DNA of 64,000 nt, taken from Diadema setosum (lineage: Eukaryota > Echinodermata > Echinoidea > Diadematoida > Diadematidae). The notes beneath the pieces are model-generated. The model worked only from the letters and a program-made list of their open reading frames with translations, was not told the origin of the DNA and searched no databases. Each line of letters starts with the position of its first letter. The first letter of the stretch is position 1. The position numbers and the translations under genes are program-made. Below, one piece after another: positions 1-12,158 of this stretch. The stretch is taken from positions 12,990,385 through 13,054,384 of the forward strand of contig NC_092705.1 of NCBI RefSeq assembly GCF_964275005.1. The letters run 5' to 3'.

Positions 1-218
1 AACTTTGCTGAAGGCAAGCAACCTCAGAATGAATAAGTGGACCTTTTAGGACTTCACGTCTGCAAGATTTAATCTACAGTTCTATGCTTGTGTCCAGCAC
101 CCTGGCAGCATTCCTAGATACGATATATCATTACGTCCCAGTCTACTGTGAGAAATTTTCCCCAAACATCCGCTATATCTTTGTAATACTTTTCTATATT
201 TACTGTAGCTTTCATTAT
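1..218. other. No gene seen
   Basis: Low-GC sequence leading into the first foldback element. I see no gene, RNA or clear repeat boundary in it. Confidence 0.5.
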
Positions 219-603
219 TAAAGGGAACCCAAACCGCAAGCAACGTGGGTTGAGTGAAAGAAGCAACATTAGTAGAACACATCAGTGAAAGTTTGAGGAA
301 TCGATGCAAAAGTTATGAATTTTTAAAGTCTTGGCGTTGGAACTGCTGAATGAGGAGACTACTATAGAGGTTATGACGTATGTGTAGACAACAATATGAA
401 GAAAAATATAAAGAAGATTCCACAAAAATTCACTTTTCTAGCATAATGAAAGAGCACTTGACTAAACGCTTTCAGAAAGCAGGAGGAATAATTACTATAT
501 GTCAGTATCAAGTTGATGGAATGTGTAATTTTCATGAAAAATGAATTTATGTGGAATTCCCTTTATATTTTGTTTATATTGTTGTCCACACATAACGCCA
601 CGC
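219..603 (+). repeat. Foldback MITE family F1, copy A (right end missing)
   Basis: This matches the left arm and centre of the complete F1 element at 20725-21294. Shared landmarks are GTGGGTTGAGTGAA, TAGTAGAACACATCAGTGA, a short AAGTTATGAA stretch, GAGACTACTATAG and GCAGGAGGAATAAT. The similarity stops near 603, before the right terminal arm, so this copy lacks roughly the last 100-150 bp. TTAA immediately precedes the left end (AGGGAAC). It has no coding capacity. Orientation is nominal because the family is nearly palindromic. Confidence 0.75.
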
Positions 604-662
604 AGCGAACAAGGATAATGGATAATCACACAGAAACAGAGCAACAAACAAATAAGCAGGTA

Positions 663-681
663 AATATATATATACATATAT

Positions 682-732
<51 letters not shown>
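663..732. repeat. (TA)n microsatellite
   Basis: An almost pure TA dinucleotide run, interrupted by a few C in its left part. Confidence 0.95.
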
Positions 733-735
<3 letters not shown>

Positions 736-1627
736 TAAATAAATAAGTAAAGTTTCAGAATTAAGATCACACGAGGAACTACATGGCAGGGAGCCGAGCT
801 ATTCCGCTAAAAACTGGCAATGGTTCAATCAAAAGAAAATAGTACATCTTCCAGGCGATAGACTTAAGCACTCGTAGAGTTGTTCTGGTTCTAAATTTGA
901 AAGTGATTTGTTTTAAACGTTGATGCTTAAAATAAGCAAGTTTGTAAAAATTATATTGGTCTCTCTCCCCACCCTCCCCCATTTATAAGGTATGCAAACG
1001 TATAAGGTCAGTATGAATTGATGTCATATTGTTCAGATCATTTACCGTCTTCATAATGAAACATTTAGAATTGAAAATGTGTAGCGCCAAAACGTTGTGG
1101 TAAAACGAGCTAATCGTTGTGTCATCTTACGAAAAGCAATCAGAGGGCGGCGATGGCACTGACTCAGTTTTCTAGAATGATAATTGGGTTTGATTGAACA
1201 AGTAGTTTCATTGCAGACCAGAGCGCCCTCTTCGGCAAATGCGTTGTCCAATCCTCAACACCACCGCCCCCCTCCCCCCCCCCCCCCCACAGAGAGAGAG
1301 AGAGAGAGAGAGAGACAAGAAAGTTAAAAGGAAAAAAATATCGACAAATTACATACATATTGATATATTATCTTGAGCACAACTTCGAAGTTGTTAGTAG
1401 GTACACAGAGTTGTTAGAGTGCAACTTTGCGTACATTGTAGGCTGTCTAATATCCTCTATTATATGCATACGTCACCATTCATTATATATTTAGTTATCT
1501 ATTTATTCATTTATTCATTTATATTTTGTTGATGTATTACATACATAAAAATGTATATGTGATAAAAACCTAAAAAGGCATTAAAACACTTTATCCTTTT
1601 ATCCTAGAGAGGAAACAAGACAAAAAC
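733..1627. other. No gene seen; poly-C/(GA)n tract inside
   Basis: No credible exon or RNA gene. It holds a homopurine/homopyrimidine tract at about 1266-1313, with runs of C followed by (AG)n. The short open frames here are not supported by composition or motifs. Confidence 0.5.
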
Positions 1628-1875
1628 ATGAGTTTGTTTGCAAAAACCGATAAGTCCATTTTTGAAGATTTTGAAGTACGGTCTCTGTCATAAAGTGCAA
1701 AATAATACCTTTTAAATGATATATTGGTCATTACATATAAAGGCACATTTTTGAAGTTATGGCCAAGAGAAGCACATTTTTTCTTTTTATTCTCTTTATT
1801 TTTCTTGACCTTTAATCGCAAATATCTCCATTTGGCAAATATGGACTTATCGGTTTTTGCAAACAAACTCTTCAT
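1628..1875 (+). mobile_element. Palindromic MITE family F3, long copy (248 bp)
   Basis: The terminal inverted repeats are about 35-40 bp: the left end reads GAGTTTGTTTGCAAAAACCG and the right end is its reverse complement, ending AACAAACTCTTCAT. The right side runs almost directly into a (TA)n array. The second copy at 34073-34214 has the same ends but lacks about 105 bp of the interior. TA flanks suggest a TA-targeting (Tc1/mariner-like) origin. There is no transposase; the element is non-autonomous. Confidence 0.85.
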
Positions 1876-1883
1876 TATACAAA

Positions 1884-1886
<3 letters not shown>

Positions 1887-1944
<58 letters not shown>
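1887..1944. repeat. (TA)n microsatellite
   Basis: Pure TA run immediately right of the F3 element. Confidence 0.95.
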
Positions 1945-1946
<2 letters not shown>

Positions 1947-2474
1947 ATGAAATAGGCCTATATTATTGTGTATATAATGCATATCGTCACGGGGGGGGGG
2001 GAATTCAGCAGGAATTTCAGTCGTGGAATGGAAAAAAAAAGTGCAGACTAAGAGTGTTTGTTTAAACTGCAAATTTTAATATCCGATATTTTAGAGTCCA
2101 AACTGAGTCGAGTAATGATGAACTGGGAGACGGCAAACCTCGGGAAACTGATCAGTTTGTCCCGACCTCGGATATCAACTTTGATACAATAGGTTTTGTG
2201 AGGGTAACTTGTGTGCTTGGCCCGAATCCCTGAAGTCTTGTCAATATCGGCTGAAATTGGATGTCTAGTTCGTGTTGGCGCGCATATAATAAATCGTAAG
2301 GTAAGTATTGATATACAAAAAAAAAAATACTTAGTACACATTTCTTCCCCCCCCCCCCCCCCGATATAAATCATCCCCCTTGAAAAGCATATTCTGACGA
2401 TGTTGAATGTACGTGCAATTAAAACGTGGGATGATTCTCACTTCCCACTGTGCGAACTGTGCGAGGCCAGAGTC
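1945..2474. other. No gene seen
   Basis: Mixed sequence with G and C homopolymer tracts (about 1991-2000 and 2346-2362). I recognise no exon, RNA or bounded repeat. Confidence 0.5.
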
Positions 2475-3060
2475 AGTAGTTTAGTTTAGTTTAGTTTAGT
2501 TTAGTTTAGTTTAGTTTAGTTTAGTTTAGTTTAGTTTAGTTTAGTTTAGTTTAGTTCAGTTCAGTTTAGTTTAGTTTAGTTTATTTAATCACGGCAATTT
2601 GCTTCAGCAAAGCTGTTCTTCTGCAAATCTGTTAACAACATAAAAATAGCAGAAATACATACAAACTGCATATACAATGACAAAGAAAAGAACAAGTGTC
2701 AGGTAACAACAAAAACAACGAAACATTAAAAAAGTTCAGCAAAAAAAAAAGGGGGGGGGAAACGGAGCAAATATCCTACAGTAACAATTATTTCAACAAT
2801 ATCTAGTATAGACAGAGAGAAAAAAAAAAGGAGAGAGAGAAAAAAAAAATCCTGGGCAGTTGCATAGGCTACAGCACAGATACATCAAGAGCTCGTTTGA
2901 AACTGGACAGAGAGAGCTTACATTTCAAATCATAAGTTAACCTATATCAACACTGGACTCCTCTAAAGGAAAGAGTTATTTTTCCAACTTTTTATTTTTT
3001 ATTTTGCAAAACTGCCCTTTTCTGCCCTATCATCTTAAAAAAGTACACATAATATGATGG
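2475..3060 (-). repeat. (TTTAG)n array capping a possible LINE 3' end
   Basis: From about 2475 to 2583 there is a pentanucleotide array, TTTAG repeated about twenty times with two TTCAG variants. Read on the minus strand, non-repetitive sequence (about 3060 to 2585) ends in ATTAAATAAAC and then runs into (TAAAC)n. A polyadenylation-like end followed by a short tandem tail is typical of CR1/L2-type LINE 3' ends. No reverse transcriptase segment is visible, so the LINE assignment is weak; the array itself is certain. Confidence 0.5.
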
Positions 3061-3139
3061 TATTGATATTTTAGCCGCTGGTTGCCATGATTAAAATCTG
3101 TAAACTACGACAATTATGTTAGTGTCTCTGTGTGTATAA

Positions 3140-3887
3140 GCAAGGAGGTTTGAGAAATGGAGTTCCAACTGGCTGTAAACATTCAAACAGCTGTCAGTTT
3201 TCTTTTGACGTACAAAAGAATTCCACAGGTGCATTTGTGACTTTGATGATCGGGGTTCGATGCCGCCGTCTTTCCGAGCAGAGAGATGATTCATTTAGAA
3301 GACTAACATAGTGTCGGCTATATTTTCATTGTCTTACTATTAAAAGAAATTAAATTTCAGCTAATGATAAGGCATATGAAAAAGAAAGTAACTCCTGTCC
3401 AGGATAACGTCAAAAAGTGTAATTCTGAGCCGTACGTTGTGAAAATATTTGAACTGCACCCTTACTGGAAAGTCGATTTTATCATCTTTCCGATCTTTTC
3501 CGACAAATGAAACTGATATGGTATAATCAATCAAGTGTAGTTCTTTATTCACTTATATGTTAGATTAGTGTAAAAACATGTAAAGTCGGGTAATTTTAAT
3601 TCTTATTTCATCAATATTTTTGGAATTTTTATTCTCACATCCCTGTGTCTGTACCTTTATGCACCGCTCATGTTTCATAGGAAGGGACAGCGAAAAGTAA
3701 TTACCATCATAAAGACTATCTTCTATTCAGAGTGACGAGTCATGATGCAATGCCACATGAATCAATTGTCTTCCTATCTGTGAGGCAGCTCCAGTTTAGC
3801 ACATACTTAATATTTCTTAGTGGCGGCATTAAACATGGGATCAAAGGGAATAACACTGTTGTTACTCCATCTCTTGAATCTCCTTGG
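3140..3887 (+). mobile_element. Non-autonomous TIR transposon with 5-bp TSD, copy A (748 bp)
   Basis: The ends are inverted repeats: left (G)CAAGGAGGTTTGAGAAATGG, right the complement of CCAAGGAGATTCAAGAGATGG. The element is flanked by a perfect 5-bp duplication TATAA (3135-3139 and 3888-3892). A second copy, about 75-80% similar by eye, lies at 52969-53706 with a different 5-bp duplication, so both are independent insertions. No transposase is evident. A hAT5-like or other 5-bp-TSD superfamily is possible but not shown. Confidence 0.85.
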
Positions 3888-3892
3888 TATAA

Positions 3893-4664
3893 GTGTGGAG
3901 CCCAGTGCAGGTATGTTGGCATACCCTGTAGCAAAATATACATAGCTCATTTTGTTGAAAATATTCGTTGGGGTTTGCAGAAGAGAACATAATGTAATTG
4001 TAAGATGACTGCAAGACGACCTCATATTGGAGTCGCAATTTACTTCAACTTTCAATACTTTAATAGAGCATCATTGTTGTCATTGAATGCGAATGCCAGA
4101 TGTGATTGATTATACACGTGAGGGAAGAGTTATCTATAGGTGTGTTGAAAGGGCGTAAGAGGCACGTACAAGTTTGACATTTGAAAAATGAAAATTGCTC
4201 AATGTAAACGTGTCAATTGCCACCATGTAACCTACATTCAGAAAAGAATACTGGAAACACATTTGAAAGTACATATTTCCGAACTAAAAAGAAAGCAAAG
4301 AGATGTATGACATCGAAAACACTCAGGTTTGTGAACCTTCTTGCAAAGAGAGTCACAGTCGCCTGATTTAGTTGTTACTGATTTTCTAACATGCCGGACC
4401 TCTTAAAAATTAGGCGATTTGTTCTGGAAGTTGATTCTAATTCTCATCCCTTGCTTTTCTCACAGTGTTCCAGCGTCATCAATATAGCATGTAACATAAC
4501 CTCTGACGTGAGCAAAAAACTTGGAATATGAAAATATTGGTGTCATTCAAAAAGTAATATTCAGGTTCATTGTTGAATCCGTGACCTGGAAACTCAATTA
4601 TTTTGTCAGGGTGATATACCGTATGTCCCCCCCCCCCCCTCCAAAAAAAAAAATAAATAAATAG

Positions 4665-4713
<49 letters not shown>

Positions 4714-5221
4714 TGTATAAAAAAAAATTAAAAAATACACAGGTACCCTCCGCAATGATAACAATAAAAATAATGAATCTATCCAATTACAATGTCAGGG
4801 TCGGAAATATACCTCATTGCCCACATCACAGAAAACCCCACTCGATTTGCTTCAGTGGTCAAAGAGAAATGAGGAATTTTGTTGAGCATGCCAGCAAACT
4901 CTTCCATCCAGGTTCTATCTATTGAGTTAACACATCAATATGCAGTCCCACGAACATCCAAATGTTAAACTTGGAAGAATCAGACTCATGACATGCTATA
5001 CAACAATCCACATTTCTTTGTGAACACTTAACCAAATTGAATGGGGTTTTCTGCAAAATAAAGTTAACATGTTACATTTTAAGACCCTGAATTAGCATTT
5101 GGACGGTTAAATCACATAGGGTGTTATCAATGCCAAAATTCAATTGTATTTTTTTTTTTTTTGGGGGGGGGGGGGGGGACATACTGTATAATATTATGAT
5201 ACAATAATAAAATATGCAGTT
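3893..5221. other. No gene seen; contains (TA)n
   Basis: No exon or RNA gene recognised. It includes a C-rich/A-rich junction and a (TA)n run at about 4667-4707, and a T/G homopolymer tract at about 5150-5178. Confidence 0.5.
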
Positions 5222-5440
5222 GGTTTTCTTTATCCAGAGCAGTCTCTTCAGTGTCGCCACTGTTCTACCAGGGGGCCTGCCATAATCTATATTCCAGCGT
5301 TGCCAGATACCCACTTATACCCCGAGTCGAAAGGGAAATAGTGTATTAAAAAAAAAAAAAATCTTGTCCAAGGACGTAGGCACATGAGGAAATCTGAACT
5401 CGGGATGCACTTATGCACTATAACAATGTGGATAGAAGTT
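5222..5440 (-). repeat. SINE, tRNA-type, diverged copy
   Basis: It shares with the next copy, in the same order, CTCTTCAGTGTCGCCACTG, TTCTACCAG, the GCGTTGCCAG box and CTTGTCCAAGGAC. Read on the minus strand these lie 3' of a poorly preserved tRNA-like head. An A-rich tract at about 5348-5361 interrupts it. The copy is older or more degraded than the one at 5598-5812. Confidence 0.65.
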
Positions 5441-5597
5441 TCCATTCTTTGTATCGTTTTTCAATTTCAAATTAGCAGGAGGTAAGTTAGATAGAAAAAA
5501 AGGATTAATCTTGTCAACTTTATTAACGCGAATAAACCGCCGACAGACAGGTTTCACAATACTCCTGAATTCTGCGTGACAGGCATGGCTCTAGGCA

Positions 5598-5812
5598 TAA
5601 TGATAATAATAATGTCTATTTACCCAGGGTAGCCTCTTCAGTGTCGCCACTGTTCTACCAGAGGGCCCTGACATTATTATTACCTTAGCGTTGCCAGGTA
5701 CCCATTTATACACCTGGGTCTAGAAGGACATGGTGGGCAAAACATCTTGTCCAAGGACTCGGCTCCTCCGATGGGAGTCGAGAGTCTTATCCACTATGCC
5801 ACAGCGCCCCAA
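5598..5812 (-). repeat. SINE, tRNA-derived, well preserved
   Basis: On the minus strand it starts GGCGCTGTGGCATAGTGG, which fits a Pol III A box (TGGCATAGTGG), with a weak B-box-like stretch (GAGCCGAGTCC) about 40 bp on. A tRNA-unrelated body follows (GGTACCTGGCAACGC, then GTAGAACAGTGGCG), and it ends in a short (ATT)n tail at 5598-5613. It is a mobile-element copy, not a functional tRNA gene. Confidence 0.75.
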
Positions 5813-6030
5813 TCCCAGTGGTCTCTAGTCGTAGTTTCTACGAGGGGTTCTTTCGGTAAGGCCATTTGACAAGATTTTTTCCGTCGGACTGGCGTATACA
5901 GTAGCGCATCATTGCGTAGGCGGTGGTGTAAAGTAGCGTAGTGTTGCGTATACTGTTGCGTATAGGCATGGCCAAAGATATTGGTTGGGGCTTTCACACC
6001 GGGCTTTACGTAGAGTTGCGTAGAGTTGAG

Positions 6031-6064
6031 TAGTGTTGCGTAGCCACTACGCAACACTACGCAT
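6031..6064. repeat. Perfect hairpin in Harbinger subterminal array
   Basis: GTAGTGTTGCGTAG is followed after a short loop by CTACGCAACACTAC, a 14-bp perfect inverted repeat. It is built from the same unit as the subterminal repeats. Confidence 0.8.
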
Positions 6065-7289
6065 CTGTATGCTGTGAGTACGCAACTCAACGTAACAGTA
6101 CGCCGAGGGACGCAAAAGAGGTACTCGAGATGTACGAAAAAAAAAAAAAAGGTTTAATTTTTTCGCGTACCCTCCGCGTAGAGCACCGATACGCAGATTT
6201 TACGCAAGTCTACGCAACACTACGCAGTTGTGCGCCATTTATACGCAACACCACGCCATCAAACCGTGTGGGGCTCGCGTATGACATGGCGTAGTGTTGC
6301 GTAGTGTTACGTAGACATTTGCGTAGACTTGCGTAGACCTGGCGTACATTTGCGTAGTGTTGCTTACAGTTGCGTAGACTATATTAGTGAAGATTTGGCA
6401 TTCCAATGCCTGATCCATGTTTAAAAACTGCTTGATATTATTCATCCAACTGGACTCTGAGTGGCTGGTGAATGTATCTACCTGTGCTCTTCTAGTCTTC
6501 ATTATTATCTTCTCTAGGCCTAATAACTGCAAAAGGCCGAAAAGGAAGAGCAAATGCTGTGGTATAAAGGGGCAAGAGTTCTTCTCCTACTCAGTATTTA
6601 CATGCCTCGATCTAGTGATCAAGATGCAGACAATAATCCGCCACCACTGTGTGAACTTAGTGATGAACCTGGCAATGAAGCTCCCCGGGAAGTTCCCAAA
6701 CCACCGAAGTAAAGGAAACAGACCATGCTTCCACCCTTAATAGTTTCAACTGACCAATAAACGGGACACGTTATTTTGGGAGGGTTCAATAGCACCCGAT
6801 GCTCTATGATAAGGCTTGTGAAGACTATAATAACAAAGAGGCTAAGAAGCTGCTGTATCAGTCAACAACAGGGGTGGAAGGTACAGTTTAGTGATAGACC
6901 ACGCTAGCGCTGGAAGACATGGGTAAAAACTCAACGAGATAAAGTTGGCAGGCTGGTGAAGATTTGTGGAGGAGCATCAGGGAACCTTGGTAAATACAAT
7001 AACAACGGTTGTCTCCTAATTTTATTGGTGGCTTGATGCCCAAAGTAGAGGAAGCTACTGCGATGTCATTCGGTCATACTGATCTAAATGATTGGTATCT
7101 CATCTTGCCATGGCACACTGCCTACGGGCGAGTTGAAACACTACACGAGGTAGCGTATTTGCTGCTCTGCTTGTGTTGCCACGCTATAGTTGTTCCATGT
7201 CTGGCAGATGGGCATTGTGTCTCCACGAACCTGAAGTTACTTCATGATTGTGCTGCTGGTCATCTTGATCAAGTGTACCTCCATCAACT

Positions 7290-7680
7290 GCAGGGTTTCT
7301 GAATAGTGGTGAATAGAAAGTTGTGTAGGACACAGCATGCATGGGTAATCTTGATGGCTCTCTCTGGAGTTAAAAGCAAAGTGACCAGAAGGCATCGGAA
7401 CCTTGCTGCCAGTAGACTAAACGCATTTTTCTACAACCCGTCTGGCTCGTGAAAGAATAGTTGTAGACTCGCTGCTGGTGAATCATATCACGAAGTGGCA
7501 GAAGCTTCATCAACCAAGTCTTCAGCGCAATCAAGCGTCATCTCCCACAACGAATTAGGCCCTAGTCAAGCTTGTCATCATGGGTGAGAGGGTCTGCTGC
7601 AGGGAGGTTCAGCTTCCCAATCTCAACGGCTGTCTTGAAATGGGTCTGGTTGAACACTCCAGCATCGCAGAGTCAGAGCC
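7290..7680 (-). pseudogene. PIF/Harbinger transposase remnant (DDE_Tnp_4)
   Basis: Reading the minus strand, separate frames give CDAGVFNQTHFKTAVEIG and KLNLPAADPL, then a GDDA stretch with KTWLMK and QQRVYNY, then LSRARRVVE, then AFSLLAARFRCLL and KITHACCVLHNFL. These are in the order found in PIF/Harbinger transposases. RRVVE corresponds to the block that carries the last catalytic acidic residue, and CCVLHNFL to the C-terminal end. The reading frame is broken by at least one stop codon in each of two segments and by a frameshift just after RRVVE, so it cannot be functional. The N-terminal half was not recognised. Confidence 0.75.
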
Positions 7681-7818
7681 GGTCGTCCAAAGTCGATCTA
7701 TGAACCTACGTTAAACGTCTTTGGGCATTTCGTAGAGTAGCGTAGAGTTGCTTAGGTTTGCATATAAACTGCGTGTGTTTGCACCCTTTGCTCTACGCCA
7801 AAATTAAAAATGAATATG

Positions 7819-7853
<35 letters not shown>

Positions 7854-8047
7854 TATTATTATCATCATCATCCTTATTAGTATTATCATTATTATGTTTT
7901 CCTTTTACCGTATCCCGCGTACCCATTTTTGTAATTCGGCGCGTTGTTACGTAGGCCAGTTTGCCACAGCACAGGTATAGCGTAAGCTCGGCGTATACTC
8001 GGTAACCAACACTACGCAACTCTACGAAAGCCCGGTGTGAAAGCCCC

Positions 8048-10863
8048 TCCGTTGCGGTACTTGAAAACTCTTGATTTTATTTTTTTTTTCAAGAAAGATT
8101 TATTATCTGGTAAAAGCTGTCTTGCTTATCACTTTAATTTGCTGTGGATTGTATTGCAATGCAATTGATATACCAGTCTCCTCACTCCTAAGCTTCCTCT
8201 CAATTTCCATTTATAAGGTTTCTCTCCTCAAAAATCGATCGGGAGGCAATTGTCGAGTGCAGTCGCTGTTAACAGAAAATGGGAACATCTTTAGAGTATG
8301 TTGACGTGAGGTAATGAAAGAGGGAGAAGGGAAGGAAGAGGAGGGATGGAAGCGGGTGTGCAATTGTCTTCGCGTTATCTCGCTTCACATTCAATGGACC
8401 AAGTCTCGCAGTGGGAAACATGAATGAAGAGAGCAGAAGAAGAAACCAAAAGAAGAAAGAGATTCAAGAGTTTCAAGAGCTTTGCAAGGTCTCAGACGGC
8501 AGGTGGTGGTAAAGAAAAAATATATATACACATACACAAATGATCGTGATACGCCATGAGACATGTTAATAACGATGCTGGCTTGACCCACTTTGGAGAA
8601 TCGCAACAATCCAACACTGACAAGCAAGCAATCTTATACCTCAGATACTGCTCAGTTTCTGGAAAAAAATCTAGAGAATAGTTAAAGTTAGTACTCCGCC
8701 AATCTTGAAATGTCTCCCGTCATCATTCCAGTAATCGTGATTGATTCTTTCAAAAAAAAATGTTCTTGCTAAAGTGTGTAAATATGGATAATGTGCATGC
8801 GAAAGGAAGGAATAATATCGAAAGTGTCACGCACATTTTCTGCGAGGCCGATAGCAAATGATAATGGATCTGAAATGCTACCATAAATATCAGGGCCTGG
8901 GCATGAATGTCAATATTGGAATATTGAGCTGAAAGTTCTGCTTGGACTAACCTGTTTGAAGCATTTCCGTCTTAATACGTTGGCTATAGAGAATGTACAA
9001 AAGTTTCGTAGGGTCTATAAGCGTGTCAAAACTGTCTGTCATTTTTGCCTAGCAGGTGCCTAGAACTGATTGTATTTCAACTCCTTTCCTGCAATATTAA
9101 TAATATGTTCAAGTTTGAGTTCAAATTCAAGTTTAGTTTTCCTCCATCTCAGCATAATTAATACCATGCATGTGTGACGTACGCACAATGTGAATAAAGA
9201 TAAAGAAATATCAACATAAGTAATAAAAGAGCTAAAAGTACATTATTTTTACCATTTTTGATAAAGATTGAAGAAGTGAGATATTTCAGAGATAAATAAA
9301 TTGGAGGATGGTGATTGGGGACCTACAAAAACACATCAAGAAAATTTTGTAAGAGATTTAGGAAAATGTTTTAGTACAATTTACATTAAGAAAAATGAAA
9401 TAAAAATTTTGGATAAATTGAGTTTTGTGTGTCTCATAGTGCTATTGATAATTTATGCGCAAATTTAGTGTATATAATAACTTAATGATGTACATGAGAA
9501 TGATGTTGCCTTTGATCATAACAAGCCAATTCCGTTTAAGTTTATGTGAGTGGATATTTAATTAGACGGACCTCTACATCTCGGGTGCATGACGCATTAA
9601 AGAACACATGGATGGCTCTTCCAAACTCAGTTTCGAAATAAATACATAACAGCAGATCCATCATACAAACAAAATGTCAGAAAATGTATCCATTCGATGC
9701 CAACACGAATGGAAAATGGAATAGAAGTCTAATCTTACGAAACAGCAAACAATGTCTCAAATATCATTGTATATTTTTTTATTTGTTTGAGTTAAACAAG
9801 TGCGTAACTCATTTTTCATGTTAGATTTATCATATTCGATTGGCAAGTGTTTTTTTTTAAATATATCTTTATATCAAATTCAACCATAATACGATCTCGG
9901 CTGCTTTTGATGTCCATAAAAAAGGTACTCATCCACTTGATGAAAAGATTTATGGCAGCTTTACGGTGGTTTCTGTTTTTATTTTTTTTTCTTTTGGGGT
10001 GCATTGTAAAAAAAAAAAGCAACTAAACAAACACACATTCATAGAGATCGGACACCAAGAGATTAGACACTAACTTCTTGGCAAAATTTGCGACACCTCT
10101 AAGAGTCTTCAAAGAAAAGCACAGAATGTCATATTAGCATTGTCAAAACTCCCCCGCACACTGTGCTAACATTTAGCCTTTCACGTTGAACACACAAATT
10201 TTGCCTGTAGAGAGCTCTTGTAGCGATTAGAGTCTATGGCGATAAGTCTGAAATGACTTTCGCTTTTGGCAGAATGAGTTCTGCACGAATTGTCACGAGC
10301 GAGGGGAAGGCTATGCAATTATATCACTTTCCCATGGCGAGACTGTCAATCATTTTCAGACAGTGTCAACCGTAGGCAAAGGTTAACAAGCAGTGGAAGC
10401 TTTGGTTAAAAGCTTAAGCCGCGAGCTTTCCAAATATACTGTCTGTTGTCGATTTAGAAGAATATGGATATTAAACGCTGCACTGAATTCGCTCTCTCGA
10501 TATTTATCTTAAAGGGTTCTACTCAATCTGATTACATGAGATCGTTCCTTATCATGCCCATAATTCATTTTCAATGTTAAATTTATAAGAAAAATTCCGG
10601 CGCAACACGGCGACGGAATTCAGTAGAAACACTTTGGGCAGTATTGTCAGTAGCTTTTGAAGGCAGGTATATAGTGCTGCTGCTGAAAAAGAAGCCTCTA
10701 ATAAATGCTTTTCGCCTAGAGAGAGGGAGCAAAATACTTTATAAGTGATACTTGCAACTCATAAAAAAAAACCGTCAACAATGTGGATTGAACACCAATG
10801 TCCAATTGTTCGTCTATAAGATGGACTTAGTGTCTGATGTTTTGATAATTGTATTCCAAAGGT

Positions 10864-10867
<4 letters not shown>
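8048..10867. other. Long stretch with no gene seen
   Basis: About 2.8 kb of AT-rich unique-looking sequence. Short open frames (for example about 8071-8304 and 9816-10022) show no motif, splice context or codon bias that I would defend. No bounded repeat was recognised. Confidence 0.45.

Positions 10868-10918
<51 letters not shown>
10868..10918. repeat. (TA)n microsatellite
   Basis: TA run with one GTA interruption. Confidence 0.95.
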
Positions 10919-12082
10919 AACACGTTCCAACTAATCCAGCTGCCATCCTGTGGCTTCCCTAGTAATCAGTTTGTCACGATGTATTACGCTTCTAAACGTA
11001 TGGTAGGCCTTCATATCATATCAACATTATACCACTATAATATGTATGTGTGTGTGTGTAAGCGTGTGCGTGTTTGCCCAACTGCAAGTAATAACAAAGA
11101 GAATCTAAAGAGGCGATTACCTTGCCTGTAGTCTGTTTTAGTTCTTTTATTTCAAGATGTGTCGTCTTATGCAGATGTGAACAGATTTATACAACGAAAA
11201 CATAGCAATTTCAGCCCCCATGGATGATTACCTATGAATGATACAAGCGTTTATGATTATATAGGTGACAAAATAATACGAGAGTCGAAGCTCGATAATT
11301 AATTATTGATGAAGATTAAATCCCATAATTGATGGTTCACTTGCTCCAACCTTTTAATTACAGACGGTAGAGACCTATTCTGGTCTCTTGTCTTGGTTCA
11401 TCTTCATGCGTATGTCTAATATTCATTTGTCTTCTTATCTTTTCTTCTTTCCATACAAGAAACATCCATCTTATCGTATATGTTATCTCTTCATATTCTA
11501 AGACTTAGGGTAGTGGAACAACAATGATACTTATATATTCTGATATCTTTTAATCACTGGGTAAAAATTGTTTTCTCGTGTAAGTAAAGCCTAACACAAT
11601 CTGGTGATGTTTCCAATTATACCTATCTCTTCACTTCGGAAAGACTTCCGATAGAAAAGCAAAATATCAAAGTTAGAAAACGAAAATAGTTAATGGTTAG
11701 TATGAAAAGAATTTTCATTACAACAATTCAATGTAGAGAGCTATATGCTCAACGACCCATTGGATTCTCATAGCAATATGTGACCATACAGGATCGAGTA
11801 TTTCCCTGATTCAGATCCGCTGTTTACACGGTGTCAACACAGTGATTTATTAGGCGGCAGATAGTAGTCATTCAGCTTCCAGCACTCTCGAGTAAAGATA
11901 GCATCTCTCGTATTTCTTCAACAACTAATCACAATGATGCAATTTCTTCTGTAGAAAGAGAATGCCAGTTCTCCAGGTAACTTCCAAACCATACGCCAGC
12001 TAGCATTTTTTTTTTAAAGTTCCACGCATCCAAATTGTCAATACAGTAAAAGTAAGCGTGGAAATGGTATTCGATAATACAA
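10919..12082. other. No gene seen
   Basis: Unique-looking AT-rich sequence with a short (TG)n run near 11045-11058. No exon, RNA or bounded transposon recognised. Confidence 0.45.
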
Positions 12083-12158
12083 ATAATAATAATAATAATA
12101 ATAATAATGATAATAATAATAATAATAATAATAATAATAGTAACAATAATAATAATGA
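12083..12158. repeat. (AAT)n microsatellite
   Basis: Trinucleotide array with a few GAT, AGT and AAC variants. The hydrophobic (Ile/Leu) or Asn frames read through it are artefacts. Confidence 0.95.

Larger units (their letters stand above)
5987..8047 (-). mobile_element. PIF/Harbinger DNA transposon, decayed
   Basis: Terminal inverted repeats are GGGGCTTTCACACCGGGCTT on both sides, continuing with small differences into GTAGAGTTGCGTAG. Both ends carry subterminal clusters of TGCGTA/TACGCA and the longer GTAGTGTTGCGTAG, probably transposase or accessory-protein sites. A remnant transposase with PIF/Harbinger motifs lies inside on the minus strand. A plus-strand stretch at about 6603-6710 (MPRSSDQDADNN..., acidic and proline-rich) could be a relic of the accessory Myb-like protein. 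I could not see a clear 3-bp target duplication, and TGCGTA repeats continue left of 5987, so the left boundary may be further out. Confidence 0.8.

Noticed and set aside
2475-2583. (TTTAG)n as interstitial telomere repeat
   Set aside because: The unit is a pentamer, not TTAGGG, and it fits a retroposon 3' tail better.
5598-5812. Genuine tRNA gene
   Set aside because: Only an A-box-like head is present, with a weak B box, and the body and tail match a second copy nearby, so it is a SINE.
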